64,000 nt of DNA from JAOUEA01 sp963810915. GTDB taxonomy: Bacteria > Actinomycetota > UBA4738 > HRBIN12. The notes under the pieces were generated by a model. That model worked only from the letters and a program-made list of their open reading frames with translations. It was not told the origin of the DNA and ran no database searches. Of the stretch, positions 7,783 to 17,529 are shown in pieces (position 1 is the stretch's first letter; the number at the start of each line of letters is the position of its first letter). The position numbers and the translations under genes are program-made. Location: positions 186,001 to 250,000 of the forward strand of contig CAWEPH010000005.1 of assembly GCA_963810915.1 (NCBI GenBank), written 5' to 3'.

Positions 7783-10149
7783 ATGAGTGACCCCGCACGT
7801 GGGCTGACGTCGGCTGAGGTCGCGGAGCGCGTCGCGGCGGGTCGCGTGAACGACGTGCCGACCGCCCCCACCCGCACCGTCTCGCAGATCGTGCGGGCCA
7901 ACATCTTCACCCGGTTCAACGCGATCTTGGGCGCGATGTTCGCGATCATCATCGTCGTCGGACCGGTGCAGGACGCGCTCTTCGGGTTCGTGCTGGTCGC
8001 GAACGCCGCCATCGGGATCGTCCAGGAGTTGCGCGCGAAGCGCACCCTCGACAGCCTCACGCTGCTCACCGCGCCCAAGGCGCACGTGGTGCGCGACGGC
8101 GAGACCCGCGAGGTCCCCGTCTCCCGCGTGGTCGAGGACGACGTGCTCGACCTGGTGGCGGGCTACCAGGTCGTGGTCGACGGCGAGGTCGTCCGTACCG
8201 ACGGCCTCGAGATCGACGAGTCGCTCCTCACCGGCGAGGCCGATCCGATCGTCAAGCGCGACGGCGAGGAGGTGCTCTCCGGATCGTTCGTGGCGGCCGG
8301 TGCCGGCCGCTATCGGGCCACGCGCGTAGGAGCCGAGGCCTACGCGACGCGGCTCGCGGAGGACGCCCGGCGCTTCACGCTCACGCACTCCGAGCTCCGT
8401 AGCGGCATCGACCAGATCCTCACGTACGTCACGTACGCGATCGTGCCCACCGCGGCGCTGCTCTTCTTCAGCCAGCTCCGATCGCACGATTCCTGGCGCC
8501 GCGGCGGTCTCCGGCGCAGTGGCGGGCACCGTGGCGATGGTTCCGGAGGGACTGGTGCTCCTCACATCGCTGGCGTTCGCCGTCGCGGTGATGCGGCTCG
8601 CCCGCCGGCGCGTGCTCGTGCAGGAGCTCCAGGCGGTGGAGGGTCTCGCGCGCGTCGATGTGCTCTGCATCGACAAGACGGGCACGCTCACCGAGGGGAA
8701 GCTCACGGTGCAGGGCGCCGAGCCCGTCGACGGCGCGGCCGTCGAGGACGTGCTGGGGGCCATCGCGGCGAACGACGCGGCGCCCAACGCCACGATGCGC
8801 GCGATCGCCGAGCGGTATCCACAGGCGCCGGCCGGCTGGGAGGAGACCGGCTCGGTCCCGTTCTCGTCGGCCCGCAAGTGGAGCGCGGCCGCGTTCGACG
8901 GCCACGGCGCGTGGGTCCTCGGGGCGCCGGATGTGCTCCTCAGCGGCATGGAGGGCCACGACGAGGTCCGCGCCACGGTGCAGCGCGAGTCCGAGGCCGG
9001 CCACCGCGTCGTGCTGCTGGCGTCGGCGCCCTCCCTGGCCGGTGAGGAGCTCCCCGCGCGGCTCACACCCGCCGCCGTCGTGGTGCTCGGCGACAGCGCA
9101 CGTCCCGACGCCGCCGAAACCCTCCGGTACTTCGCCGAGCAAGGGGTGCGGGTGCAAGGTGATCTCCGGCGACGATCCCCGAACCGTCGGCGCGATCACG
9201 CGTGACCTCGGGATGGAGGGTGCCGATGAGCCCGTCGACGCCCGCACGCTGCCCGAGGACCGGCAAGAGCTCGGCGCCGAGCTCGAGCGGCACGCGGTGT
9301 TCGGTCGCGTCACGCCGCAGCAGAAGCGCGCGATGGTGCTGGCCCTGCAGGCTCACGGCCACACGGTGGCGATGACCGGCGACGGGGTGAACGACGCGCT
9401 CGCCCTGAAGGACGCCGACATCGGCGTGGCGATGGGGTCGGGCAGCGACGCGACACGCGCGGTCGCGCAGCTCGTCCTGCTCGACTCCACCTTCGACGCG
9501 CTCCCGTCGGTGGTAGCCGAGGGCCGCCGCGTGCTCGGCAACATCGAACGAACCTCCGGTCTCTACCTGAACAAGACGGTCTACGCGATGCTGATCTCGC
9601 TCGCGATCGGCGTGGCGGGCTTCGCCTTCCCGTTCCTGCCCCGCCACCTCACGCTGGTGGGCGCCATCACGATCGGCATCCCCTCGTTCTTCCTGGCCCT
9701 CGCGCCCAACACCGACCGGTTCCGCCCCGGGTTCGTGAATCGTGTGCTGCGGTTCGCGATCCCGACCGGCACGCTCGCGGCCGCGGCCACGTTCCTCGCC
9801 TACACGGTGGCGAGGAACGAGTCAGGCGTGACGCTGATGCAGGCGCAGACCACGGCGGTGATGGTGCTGACGTGGATCGGGCTCCTGGTCCTCTCGATCC
9901 TGGCGGCGCCGCTCACGCGCGACCGGCTGATCCTGATCTGGTCGATGGCGGGACTCTTCCTCCTGGTCCTGAACCTGCCCGCGACGCGTGCGTTCTTCGC
10001 GCTCGAGATCCCGCCGTTGATCGTGTGGCTCGCGGGCTTCGGGATCGCGGGGCTCACGTGGTCGTTCGCGCGGCTCTTCGTGCCGGGTGATCGGCCGGTG
10101 GGCTGGCGCGGGCGCGAGCGTGATGAGGCGGGACGCGGCGGCGCGCTAG
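7783..10149 (+). CDS. P-type (E1-E2) cation-transporting ATPase (apparent frameshifts)
   Basis: A cation pump with the phosphorylation motif CIDKTGTLTE, actuator motif LTGE (in ESLLTGEADP), the MTGDGVNDALALKDADIGVAMG hinge region and about eight to ten membrane segments; it resembles the uncharacterised calcium-ATPase-like group with PEG (VPEGLVLLTS) in helix 4. The frame breaks at 8499/8500 (extra C before the helix-4 region) and at 9155 (extra C before VISGDD). A third extra G in the GGG near 10129-10132 would make the protein stop at TAG 10147-10149. With all three removed the gene is exactly 788 codons. Without the third, the frame would run on antisense through lepB, which is unlikely. 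Ion specificity cannot be told. Confidence 0.85.
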
Positions 10150-10156
10150 CCGCCCG

Positions 10157-10813
10157 TCAGTGGAGTAACCCGACCCTCGACGGCGGCCAGATGATGACCT
10201 CCGCCTTCCCGATCACCTTGTCGATGGGGATGAAGCCGAGGCCGAAGCGCGAGTCGAGCGAGTTCCCGCGGTTGTCACCCATCACGAAGAGGCTGCCTTC
10301 GGGCACAGGTGTCTTGGGGAAGTCCTCGGTCTGTTGCGTGAGGTACGGCTCGTCGAGCTTCTGCCCGTTCACGTATACGCTGCCGCCCTTGGCCCAGACG
10401 GTGTCGCCGGGGACTCCGATCACCCGTTTGATGAAGTCCTCGTTCTCGGGCTTCTGGACGCCGAGCCCCTCGAACATCCAGTGGAAGAACCCGCCGATAG
10501 GACCTCGATCCGGCTGCGCCTTCGGGTTGGGGTCGGAGAACACCACGATGTCGCCGCGCCGGGGATCGTGGAAGTAGTACGGGACCTTCAGCACGAGCAC
10601 GCGATCGCCGGGCATCAGCGTGGGCTCCATCGAGCCCGAGGGGATGAAGAACGCCTGCACCAGGAAGGTCTTGATCAGCAGGGCCAGGATGAAGGCCATC
10701 AGGATCAGGCCCGGCAGCTCCCCCATGAACCGGAGGACCGGGTTGCGCTGCTTCTCGGGTGGCCCCTTGGGCTTCGGCTGATCGAGCGACGTGCGCTCGG
10801 GGGTCGTCGTCAC
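10157..10813 (-). CDS. lepB: Signal peptidase I
   Basis: A 218-residue type I signal peptidase that cuts signal peptides from exported proteins at the outer face of the membrane. One transmembrane helix (about residues 33-52) precedes the catalytic Ser61 in SGSMEPTL; the general base is Lys129 in FIKRVIGVPGD, and the conserved GDNRGNSLDSR box lies near 190. Length and motif order are typical. The GTG start has TACCCT six bases upstream, supporting a leaderless transcript. Its stop lies about seven bases from the likely end of the convergent P-type ATPase. Confidence 0.95.
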   Translation of the reverse strand: MTTTPERTSLDQPKPKGPPEKQRNPVLRFMGELPGLILMAFILALLIKTFLVQAFFIPSGSMEPTLMPGDRVLVLKVPYYFHDPRRGDIVVFSDPNPKAQPDRGPIGGFFHWMFEGLGVQKPENEDFIKRVIGVPGDTVWAKGGSVYVNGQKLDEPYLTQQTEDFPKTPVPEGSLFVMGDNRGNSLDSRFGLGFIPIDKVIGKAEVIIWPPSRVGLLH

Positions 10814-10819
10814 CCGCCA

Positions 10820-10825
10820 AGGGTA
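10820..10825 (-). promoter_or_regulatory. -10 box of leaderless promoter (lepB)
   Basis: On the minus strand TACCCT lies six bases before the GTG start of signal peptidase I. Confidence 0.6.
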
Positions 10826-10849
10826 CCTGTGGCCGGGGTCGATGCGGCC

Positions 10850-11923
10850 TCAGGCCGGGAGCTGCAGCACGAGCTCCACGGCCTTGCACGAGGCCCAGAT
10901 CTCCGCACCCTCGTGCAGCCCGAGCCGCGAGACGGACCCCAGCGTGACCTCAGCCACGATCGGTGGCGCGGACGCGATCCGCACCCGGGCGCGCTCCCCC
11001 TCCACCGACACCGCCGCCACCTCTCCGCGCAGCACGTTGCGCGCCGATCCCCCTTCGGGCCGCGCGGTGTGGAGCACCACCTCGGCGGGTCGCAGCGTGG
11101 CGGTGACGCCCTCGAGCGGTCGCCGTGGGAGCGCAACGGGCCAGGCCACCACGAGGTCACCCTCGTCGGTGACGAGCCGACCCGCGCCCTCGTCCAGGGG
11201 CTCGAGCCTCCCGGCGTAGAGGTTCAAGCCCACCAGGTCGGCAACGTACGACGAGTGCGGCGCCTCCCGGATCGCGGCCGGCGTGCCGGCCTGCGTGACG
11301 CGCCCGTCCTCGAGCACGACCAGCCGATCCGCCAGCGTCATCGCCTCCACGGGATCGTGCGTGACGAGGAGGCGCACGCCGGGGAAGGCCGCCAGCGTCG
11401 CACGCAGGAGCGGGCGTAGCTGTGCGCGCGCCTGCACGTCCAGCGCCGAGGTGGGCTCGTCCAGCAGGAGCAGCGCCGGTTCGTCGATGAGCGCGCGCGC
11501 CAGCGCGACGCGCTGCCCCTCACCGCCGGAGAGATCCGCGGGCCGGGCCTGCATGCGCGCCTCGGGGAGACCCAGCCGGGCGAGGAGCGCGCGAGCGCGA
11601 TCGCGTGCCGCCTGCTTCGCGATGCCGTGGGCTCTCAGGGGGAACGCGGCGTTCTCCATCGCGGAGAGGTGTGGGAACAGACGCAGGTCCTGGAAGACGA
11701 CCCCGATCGGCCGGCGTTCTGGTGGGAGCGCGGAGACGTCGATGCCTTCCAAGCTCAGGTGCGCCTCCCCGTCCTCCGTCAAGCCCGCCACCGCCTGCAC
11801 GAACGTCGACTTGCCCGATCCGTTGGGGCCGAGGAGCGCCACGGTCTCTCCCGGCTCGGCGTCGAGCGCGGCGTCGAGCGAGAATCCATCGCGCCGAAGT
11901 CGGACCTCGGCGTGCAGGCTCAT
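10850..11923 (-). CDS. modC: Molybdate ABC transporter ATP-binding protein
   Basis: A 357-residue ABC ATPase: Walker A GPNGSGKST near residue 34, Q-loop VFQDLRLFPHL, signature LSGGEGQRVALARAL, Walker B LLLLDEP, and switch histidine in VTHDPVEAM. A C-terminal TOBE region (from about residue 285) is typical of ModC. It is the last gene of modABC; its ATG overlaps modB by four bases. Sulfate or tungstate cannot be excluded from this gene alone, but the mop and TOBE-regulator neighbours favour molybdate or tungstate. Confidence 0.88.
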   Translation of the reverse strand: MSLHAEVRLRRDGFSLDAALDAEPGETVALLGPNGSGKSTFVQAVAGLTEDGEAHLSLEGIDVSALPPERRPIGVVFQDLRLFPHLSAMENAAFPLRAHGIAKQAARDRARALLARLGLPEARMQARPADLSGGEGQRVALARALIDEPALLLLDEPTSALDVQARAQLRPLLRATLAAFPGVRLLVTHDPVEAMTLADRLVVLEDGRVTQAGTPAAIREAPHSSYVADLVGLNLYAGRLEPLDEGAGRLVTDEGDLVVAWPVALPRRPLEGVTATLRPAEVVLHTARPEGGSARNVLRGEVAAVSVEGERARVRIASAPPIVAEVTLGSVSRLGLHEGAEIWASCKAVELVLQLPA

Positions 11924-12711
11924 CGGGTCCACAACCGGTCGCGCAACAGGACCAGTACCACGAGGGAGAGGGCGACCAACAGCAGCGAGAGCAGCACGGC
12001 GGCGCCCGGGTCCTTCTGCCGCGCCTGGTATACGGCGAGCGGCAGCGTCTGCGTGCGCCCCGCGAGGTTCCCCGCGAACGTGATGGTGGCGCCGAACTCC
12101 CCGAGCGCACGCGCCCACGCGAGGACAACCCCGGCCGCCAACTGAGGCGCGAGCATGGGGAGCGTGACCCTGCGGAAGGCATATCCGCGCGACGCGCCGG
12201 CCGCCGCCGCCGCGTCCTCAAGTCGCGGGTCGAGCGAACGGAGTCCGGCCTCCGCCGCGATCACGAAGAGCGGGATCGAGACGAACGTCGCGGCCACGAC
12301 GGCCCCCGCGGTGGTGAACGGCAGCTGGATCCCGAGCGCGCCGCGGAGCCACCTTCCGGCCACGCCGCTACGCCCGAGCGCTTCGAGCAACGCGATCCCC
12401 CCGACCACCGGAGGCAGCACGATCGGGAGGATCACCACCGCGCGCAGCAGGTTCCTCCCGCGGAAGCGGCCGCGTGCCAGGACCCACGCGATCGGCAACC
12501 CGAAGAGCGCAGAGATCAGGGCGGCCGTGAGCGAAACCTGGAGGCTGAGGCGGAACGCAGTCCAGGCGCCGCTGTCGGTGAGCACCTCCCCGACGTGACC
12601 CCACGGTGCGCGGATCAGGAGCGCCAGCAGCGGCACTGCGACGAAGGCCGTCCCGATCGCCGCCATCGCGACGACGAGCGGGTGTAGGTGGCGCCGCGCA
12701 CCGGCGGTCAT
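11920..12711 (-). CDS. modB: Molybdate ABC transporter permease
   Basis: A 263-residue permease with five to six membrane helices and the ABC-coupling EAA loop recognisable as EDAAAAAGASRGYAFRRVTLP (the Gly-containing loop near residue 170). The segment RALGEFGATITFAGN is characteristic of ModB and CysT-type permeases. Four-base overlaps with both modA and modC indicate tight coupling. It forms the membrane channel that receives molybdate from ModA. Confidence 0.9.
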   Translation of the reverse strand: MTAGARRHLHPLVVAMAAIGTAFVAVPLLALLIRAPWGHVGEVLTDSGAWTAFRLSLQVSLTAALISALFGLPIAWVLARGRFRGRNLLRAVVILPIVLPPVVGGIALLEALGRSGVAGRWLRGALGIQLPFTTAGAVVAATFVSIPLFVIAAEAGLRSLDPRLEDAAAAAGASRGYAFRRVTLPMLAPQLAAGVVLAWARALGEFGATITFAGNLAGRTQTLPLAVYQARQKDPGAAVLLSLLLVALSLVVLVLLRDRLWTR

Positions 12712-13496
12712 GCCGCGGGCGGCGGCAGGAACTGGAACGAGTGCAGCGTCGCCTGACCGTCCGGTCCCGTCACGTAGCCGACGAAGGCCTGGGCCAGCGT
12801 GCCGTTGCTGCTGCCCGCGACCACGGCGATCGGGTAGGTGGCGATCACGTTCACGTCGGCCGGGATCTCGACCGCATCAACGTCGGACGAGACCGACGAC
12901 ACGTAGACGATGCCGGCATCGGCCTCATCGGCGGTGACCTTCGCGACGACGGAGGCCTCGTCCTCCTCGTTGGAGACGATGTTGGGCGTCACGCTCTTCA
13001 GCAATCCCGCGGACTTCAGGCTCTCGCGCGCGTAGTCGCCCACGGGCACGCCGGGGGCCGCCAGCACGAGCTGGACCCCCGGGTCGGCGAGATCCGCGTA
13101 CGTCTTGATGTTCGCCGGGTTACCGGTCGGCGTGATCACGACCAGTCCATTCTGTGCGAAGTTCACCCGCCCCGTGACGCCGGTCTTCTTCTGCACGTCG
13201 TCCATCCACGTGCCGCTGGCCGAGGCGAACACGTCGGCGGTGCCCTCGGACTCGATCTGCGCGGCGAGCCCGTCGCTCGGGCCGAAGTTGAACGTCACCG
13301 TGGTTCCTGGGTTCGCGGTCTGGAAATCCTTGCCGATCTGCGTGAAGGCTGCGGTCAGCGATGAGGCGGCGAAGACGGTGAGCTCGGTCGACGCGCCTTC
13401 CAACGATCCCGAACCGGACGGCGAGGCGTCGTCGTTGGACGTGCAGGCCGCGGTCAGGAACGCGAGGCAGACGACGGGGACGAGGAGTCGCTTCAC
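12708..13496 (-). CDS. modA: Molybdate-binding lipoprotein
   Basis: A 262-residue extracytoplasmic solute-binding protein. The signal ends in the lipobox LTAAC, placing lipidated Cys at residue 18, as expected for a Gram-positive ABC binding protein. The mature part begins with LTVFAASSLTAAF, the anion-binding first strand and serines of ModA, and includes ADVFASAS and GIVYVSS later. The GTG start is preceded by a GGGAAGG ribosome site. It leads the operon and is divergent from mop across a 124-bp region with candidate operators. Confidence 0.92.
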   Translation of the reverse strand: MKRLLVPVVCLAFLTAACTSNDDASPSGSGSLEGASTELTVFAASSLTAAFTQIGKDFQTANPGTTVTFNFGPSDGLAAQIESEGTADVFASASGTWMDDVQKKTGVTGRVNFAQNGLVVITPTGNPANIKTYADLADPGVQLVLAAPGVPVGDYARESLKSAGLLKSVTPNIVSNEEDEASVVAKVTADEADAGIVYVSSVSSDVDAVEIPADVNVIATYPIAVVAGSSNGTLAQAFVGYVTGPDGQATLHSFQFLPPPAA

Positions 13497-13529
13497 GTTG
13501 GCCTTCCCTTCTTCGAGATGGGACGATGA

Positions 13530-13590
13530 CTATACAGAGTCCCTGCGTGCTATACCAAGGGAAACCTGGTGTGGGATAAGCAATACACTG
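13530..13590. promoter_or_regulatory. Candidate operator region between modA and mop
   Basis: Two direct copies of CTATAC start at 13530 and 13550, exactly 20 bases apart, which places them on the same DNA face; the related AATAC lies at 13582. Read on the minus strand, TATAGT is also a plausible -10 for modA. The nearby MerR-TOBE regulator is the obvious candidate ligand-sensing protein to bind here. Binding is inferred, not shown. Confidence 0.4.
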
Positions 13591-13620
13591 TGGTGGTCAT
13601 CGGAGCCCAGGAGGAGAGCG

Positions 13621-13827
13621 ATGGAGACGAGCGCCAGGAATCAGCTTCGGGGAACCGTCACGTCCGTGAGCATGGGCGCCGTGATGGCGGAGGTCGTCGT
13701 CGACGTGAACGGCGCACAGGTGGTGGCCGCCATCACGAAGGAGTCGGCGGAGCGCCTGGGCCTCGCCGGTGGCAAGTCGGTGACCGTGATCATCAAGGCG
13801 ACCGACGTGATGATCGGCGTGGGCTGA
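13621..13827 (+). CDS. mop: Molbindin, single Mop/TOBE-domain molybdate-binding protein
   Basis: The 68-residue protein is a single TOBE (Mop) domain: the RNQLRGTVTSVSMGAVMAEV strand pattern and terminal KATDVMIGV are diagnostic. Such molbindins form hexamers that store or buffer molybdate or tungstate in the cytoplasm. The ATG follows an AGGAG ribosome site at a suitable distance. It is divergent from modA, and its TGA directly abuts the stop codon of the convergent regulator gene. Confidence 0.9.
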   Translation: METSARNQLRGTVTSVSMGAVMAEVVVDVNGAQVVAAITKESAERLGLAGGKSVTVIIKATDVMIGVG

Positions 13828-14217
13828 CTACTCGGGCAGGTTCACCATCACGCTCGTGGCCTTCACGGTGGCCACGGCCTCCATGCCCACCTCGAGCCCC
13901 AGCTGATCCACGGCCTCGCGCGTGATGAACGCGAGCACCCGATGCGGTCCCGCCTGGATCTCCACGGTCGCCGAAAGTTCGTCCCGCTTGATCTCGGTGA
14001 TCACGCCCGGGAAGCGATTGCGCGCGCTTCCGGCGACGATCGGCTGGTGCCCGCTGCGTGCCGAGAGGAGACGCGCGACCTCGGCCGCGGGCACCTCCCG
14101 CTGACCGCCCGCGGTCCGGTGCGTCGTGAGCTTGCCATCGCGCTCCCATCGACGCAGCGTCTCCACGCGCACGCCCAGCGCCTTCGCGGCTTCGCCGATC
14201 CGATAGGTGTCCGCCAT
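13828..14217 (-). CDS. MerR-type HTH regulator with C-terminal TOBE domain
   Basis: A 129-residue fusion: residues 1-50 are a MerR/excisionase-type winged helix (YRIGEAAKALGVRVETLRRWERDGKL), and residues about 65-129 are a Mop/TOBE domain related to the adjacent molbindin (ends KATSVMVNL). The architecture implies a transcription factor that senses molybdate or tungstate and controls modABC and mop. This is a compact alternative to the ModE layout. ATG 14217 has TATCCT eight bases upstream. Its stop codon touches that of mop with no spacer. Confidence 0.8.
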   Translation of the reverse strand: MADTYRIGEAAKALGVRVETLRRWERDGKLTTHRTAGGQREVPAAEVARLLSARSGHQPIVAGSARNRFPGVITEIKRDELSATVEIQAGPHRVLAFITREAVDQLGLEVGMEAVATVKATSVMVNLPE

Positions 14218-14299
14218 CTCGCGGCAGGATAGTCCTGGACGCCGCTCCTGAGCGACGTGTAAACGATCCCGCCTCCAGAACCCTCTGTCGTTCGTGGTG

Positions 14300-14845
14300 A
14301 TGCGTGCGACGGACGCGACGACGATGATGACCACGGTGGGAGAGCGCGAGGTCGACGACGGGACGGGGACCGGCGCAGCGAGGGACGCGCACGACTTCGC
14401 ACGCGTCTTCCGCCAGGATGGTCCCGGCCTCTGGCGCACGATCTACGCGTTCACGGGCGGCAGGCGCGACATCACCGAGGACGTGGTGGCCGAGGCGTTC
14501 GCGCGCGCCATCGCCTACGGCGGCACCATCCGCGAGCCGCTCCCCTGGCTCTACCGGACGTCGTTCCGCCTGGCGCAGACCGAGCTGAAGAGCGAACAGC
14601 GACGGCACGCTCAGCCCGAACCCGGGGGGTTCGTCGATCCTCCGGAGCTGGCCGGACTGCTTGAGGCCCTCCGACGGCTCTCTCCCAACCAGCGCGCGGC
14701 GGTGGTGCTCCGCTACGAGGCCGATCTCCCCGTCGACGAGGTCGCCCGGCGGATGGGGATCGCGTCACCCACGGTCCGCGTGCACATCCATCGCGCCCGG
14801 GCGCGGCTGCGCGCGCTGCTGGGCGCGGAGGAGGTGGACGACTAG
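14300..14845 (+). CDS. ECF-family RNA polymerase sigma factor
   Basis: About 181 residues with sigma region 2 (ARVFRQDGPGLWRTIYAFTGG followed by DVVAEAFARA) and region 4 (LRRLSPNQRAAVVLRYEADLP with the recognition helix VARRMGIASPTVRVHIHRARARL). These are the two DNA-binding parts of an extracytoplasmic-function sigma factor. The start is uncertain among clustered GTG and ATG codons at 14294-14327 and no convincing ribosome site is seen. Its TAG abuts the ATG of the following membrane protein, the usual place for an anti-sigma factor. Confidence 0.88.
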   Translation: MRATDATTMMTTVGEREVDDGTGTGAARDAHDFARVFRQDGPGLWRTIYAFTGGRRDITEDVVAEAFARAIAYGGTIREPLPWLYRTSFRLAQTELKSEQRRHAQPEPGGFVDPPELAGLLEALRRLSPNQRAAVVLRYEADLPVDEVARRMGIASPTVRVHIHRARARLRALLGAEEVDD

Positions 14846-16399
14846 ATGCCCGAACGCTGGGCGCGGGAGCTGAACAAGCTGCGTGACGTCGAGCCCGACG
14901 GCGACCGGACCTGGCAGCGGGCGCAGCGCCCCCCGCGCGGTGAGGGGATGCCTCCGCGCCGGCAACGCGTGGTCGCAGGCGTCGTCGCGTTCGCGGTGTT
15001 CGCGGTGGCCGGCATCTTCGCGTGGCAGATCCTCCGGCCGACCTCGCGGCTCGACACCTCGGTGGGCCTGCCCCAGGGCGCCACGGTCATGGTCACGTTC
15101 CGGATCGCCGACATGAACGCCCACGGTGCTCATGCGCGGTTGACGGTGGACGGCGCGACGGTGCAGGGAACGGTCGGGTCGCATTGCTGGACCTTCTCCG
15201 GAGGGAGCGGATGCGCCGATACGGTCGCGCCCTCGTTCGCCGATGACGACTTCGTCCCGGTGCCACGCGGCGCGTTGCTCGCGATCACCGGCGATGCGAC
15301 GAGCGTGGATGGTGAACTCGACCGGGCCGGCGACTTCCCCTTCCCCAAGGTCCAAGGGTTCGGTTCGATCACGGAACCCGTCGCCCTGGATCAACCCCCT
15401 GGCAGGTACGTGCTCTCGTTCGTGGCGCACGCCGACGACGGCGACGTCCCGTTCTACTTCCCGATCGAGCTCGTGAAGGGCCCAGGCGGCGCCTCAGGGA
15501 GCGTCGGATCGCCTTCAGGAGACACGCTCGCCGTGTCGTGTACTGATCAGGGGGCAACGGTATCCCCCAACGAGATAGCCGGTTCGCCAGAGGGCGTCCG
15601 TATCCATGCGACCGACGCGACCGGAAGGGCTGCCGACGTCATCGTCTCGGATCCTTCGCAGCCACCCCTTGCCTGGCGACTGAGCGCCGAGGGAGGTTCC
15701 GCGTTCGATCCCCTCACCGTCGTGCAGGCCCCATCGGGCGACCTCACGGTGACATGCGTCGGACCTGACGATGCGCCGCTGGGGTCTTCCGCTTCGTTCA
15801 CCGTGACCGATCCAGCCCACTGGTTCCATCCCTGGACGCTGGACTGCCCGATCGAAGAGATCAAGACCACCGGGGCGATGCCAGCTGTCATCAGCGATGG
15901 CGAGATTCGATCGACCGCGCGTCAGTTCCTGGACGGCCTGCTTCCGGACGACGTTGCCGGTCAATCAGGATGGTCGGCGCAGCTCGCCGTGTATCCGGAG
16001 ATGATTTCGTTCGAGCGAGCTGGCAGGAGGATCGCCTGGCTAGAGATCGGCGCCGCCGGTCGTTGGTTCGTCGCTCTCGCCAGCGCTACCTGTGCGGGGG
16101 CAGGCCTGAGCCCTTCCGTGACGACCCCCACCTCCATGCTCGGCTGCTCTCCAGGAGACGAGAGGGCGTTCTCGCATCAGGGACCTTCGCTCCTGCCGGC
16201 TGGTGAGGCGTTCATCCGGGCGAACGTGGCTGGGATCCTTCCCTCCGACGCCGTGGACCAACTCGACGCGGTCACGGGAGTCCTCAAGCCGCGATCCGGG
16301 CCATGGGTCATCGAGCGGGACGGAACGGTCGTCGCGTGGGTCGATTACGAGACGCTTTCTGGCGTCGCGTGCCGTGGATCTGGCATCGAGGGCGTCTGA
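14846..16399 (+). CDS. Single-pass membrane protein, possible anti-sigma factor or surface sensor
   Basis: A 517-residue protein with a short cytoplasmic N terminus (about 40 residues), one transmembrane helix (about 42-62) and a large extracellular part with no recognised catalytic motif. The exterior has alternating strand-like segments, paired cysteines and a Gly/Ser linker near residue 215, suggesting beta-sandwich domains. Its ATG directly follows the sigma-factor stop, so the two are cotranscribed. By position it probably controls that sigma factor, but the short N terminus has no clear HxxxCxxC zinc-binding anti-sigma motif. Confidence 0.65.
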   Translation: MPERWARELNKLRDVEPDGDRTWQRAQRPPRGEGMPPRRQRVVAGVVAFAVFAVAGIFAWQILRPTSRLDTSVGLPQGATVMVTFRIADMNAHGAHARLTVDGATVQGTVGSHCWTFSGGSGCADTVAPSFADDDFVPVPRGALLAITGDATSVDGELDRAGDFPFPKVQGFGSITEPVALDQPPGRYVLSFVAHADDGDVPFYFPIELVKGPGGASGSVGSPSGDTLAVSCTDQGATVSPNEIAGSPEGVRIHATDATGRAADVIVSDPSQPPLAWRLSAEGGSAFDPLTVVQAPSGDLTVTCVGPDDAPLGSSASFTVTDPAHWFHPWTLDCPIEEIKTTGAMPAVISDGEIRSTARQFLDGLLPDDVAGQSGWSAQLAVYPEMISFERAGRRIAWLEIGAAGRWFVALASATCAGAGLSPSVTTPTSMLGCSPGDERAFSHQGPSLLPAGEAFIRANVAGILPSDAVDQLDAVTGVLKPRSGPWVIERDGTVVAWVDYETLSGVACRGSGIEGV

Positions 16400-16405
16400 T
16401 CCGCG

Positions 16406-17387
16406 TCAGACGGCGAAGCGCACGTGCAGGATGTCGCCCTCCTGCACCTCGTAGTCCTTGCCCTCCACACGGATCTTGCCGTGCGTCTTGGCGACTTCCA
16501 TCGACCCCAATGCCACCAGTTCGTCGTAGCCGATCACCTCCGCGCGGATGAACCCGCGCTGCAGGTCGGTGTGGATCACGCCGGCGGCCTCCGGCGCGTG
16601 CGCGCCGCGCCGCACCTCCCAGGCGCGCGTCTCGTCCTCGCCCGTCGTGAGGAAGGTGATCAGGTCGAGTGCCCGGTAGCCCGCGTGGATCACCTTCTCG
16701 AGACCGGGCTCGGCCACGCCGAATTCCTCCAGCAGCGCACGCGCCTCCTCCGGATCCATCTCCGCGGTCTCCGCCTCGATGGAGGCATACACGCCGATCG
16801 CGTCCTCGGACGTGAGCTCCGCCGGCACCTCCAGTCCCTCCTCGAGGTTCGCGACGACCACCTCAGGCTTCATGGTGAGCGGCGCGATGCCCCGCAGAAG
16901 CTCCGCCTCCTGGGGTTCCAGGCCGGCCGTGCGCAACGGCGTCTCGGCGTCCAGGGCGGCCTTCGCCTTCCGCAGAGCCGCCACGTCCTCGGTTCACGCG
17001 ACCCTTGGCACGCTTCACCGCTTTCTCGAGCGCCGACTCGATCACACCGAGGTCGGCGAGCAACAGGTCCGCTCGTACACCCGCCAGCTCGGACGCCGGC
17101 GACCGATCGGGCCCGAAACAGCGGATCACGAGCGCCAGCGCGTCCACCTCGCGGAGCTTCGCGATCGCGTGCGCGCTCGACGTCCCGCCGGGCACGTCGA
17201 CGAAGCGCACCTGCGCGGCCACCGTCTTCTTCGAACGCTCCATCTCCGTGAGCACGTCGAGGCGCGGATCCGGAACGGGCACCACGGCGACGTTCGCCTG
17301 CCCGCCGTGCGAGCCGGCGCGCGTGAGCGCCGTGAACAAGGTGGATCTCCCCGAGAACGGAACGCCGACGAGACCGATGTCCTTCAC
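16406..17387 (-). CDS. ychF: YchF/OLA1-type nucleotide-binding GTPase-like protein (apparent frameshift)
   Basis: A translation-associated Obg-superfamily nucleotide-binding protein. The N terminus has a G1 loop GVPFSGRST, a G3 motif VDVPG, and a later NLEEG replacing NKxD, as in the ATP-preferring YchF group; the C terminus ends in a TGS domain (HTDLQRGFIRAEVIGYDEL and EGDILHVRFAV). One extra base at 16991/16992 breaks the frame in the coiled-coil region; removing it joins the halves into about 326 residues. The G1 loop is unusual for YchF. The GTG start has a leaderless -10 box six bases upstream. Confidence 0.82.
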
Positions 17388-17393
17388 GCCCCG

Positions 17394-17399
17394 AGGCTA
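17394..17399 (-). promoter_or_regulatory. -10 box of leaderless promoter (ychF)
   Basis: TAGCCT on the minus strand lies six bases before the GTG start of ychF. Confidence 0.6.
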
Positions 17400-17529
17400 C
17401 CGGAAGCGCTCGACGCACCGGCCCGACCGGACCGACCGTTCGGCGCGACTCGCATCGACCGTTCGGCCCACAAGTACCGCCGTTCGGTCCCTGTGCCCCC
17501 CGAACGACTGATGCCGATGTAGCTCAGGA

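Noticed and set aside
10150..10577. Extension of the P-type ATPase frame through the antisense of lepB
   Set aside because: The extension is low-similarity antisense of a well-defined gene; one extra G near 10130 explains the missing stop.
16394..16411. Six-base inverted repeat at the convergent stops before ychF
   Set aside because: GTCTGA/TCAGAC arises from two opposed stop codons and is too short to call a terminator.
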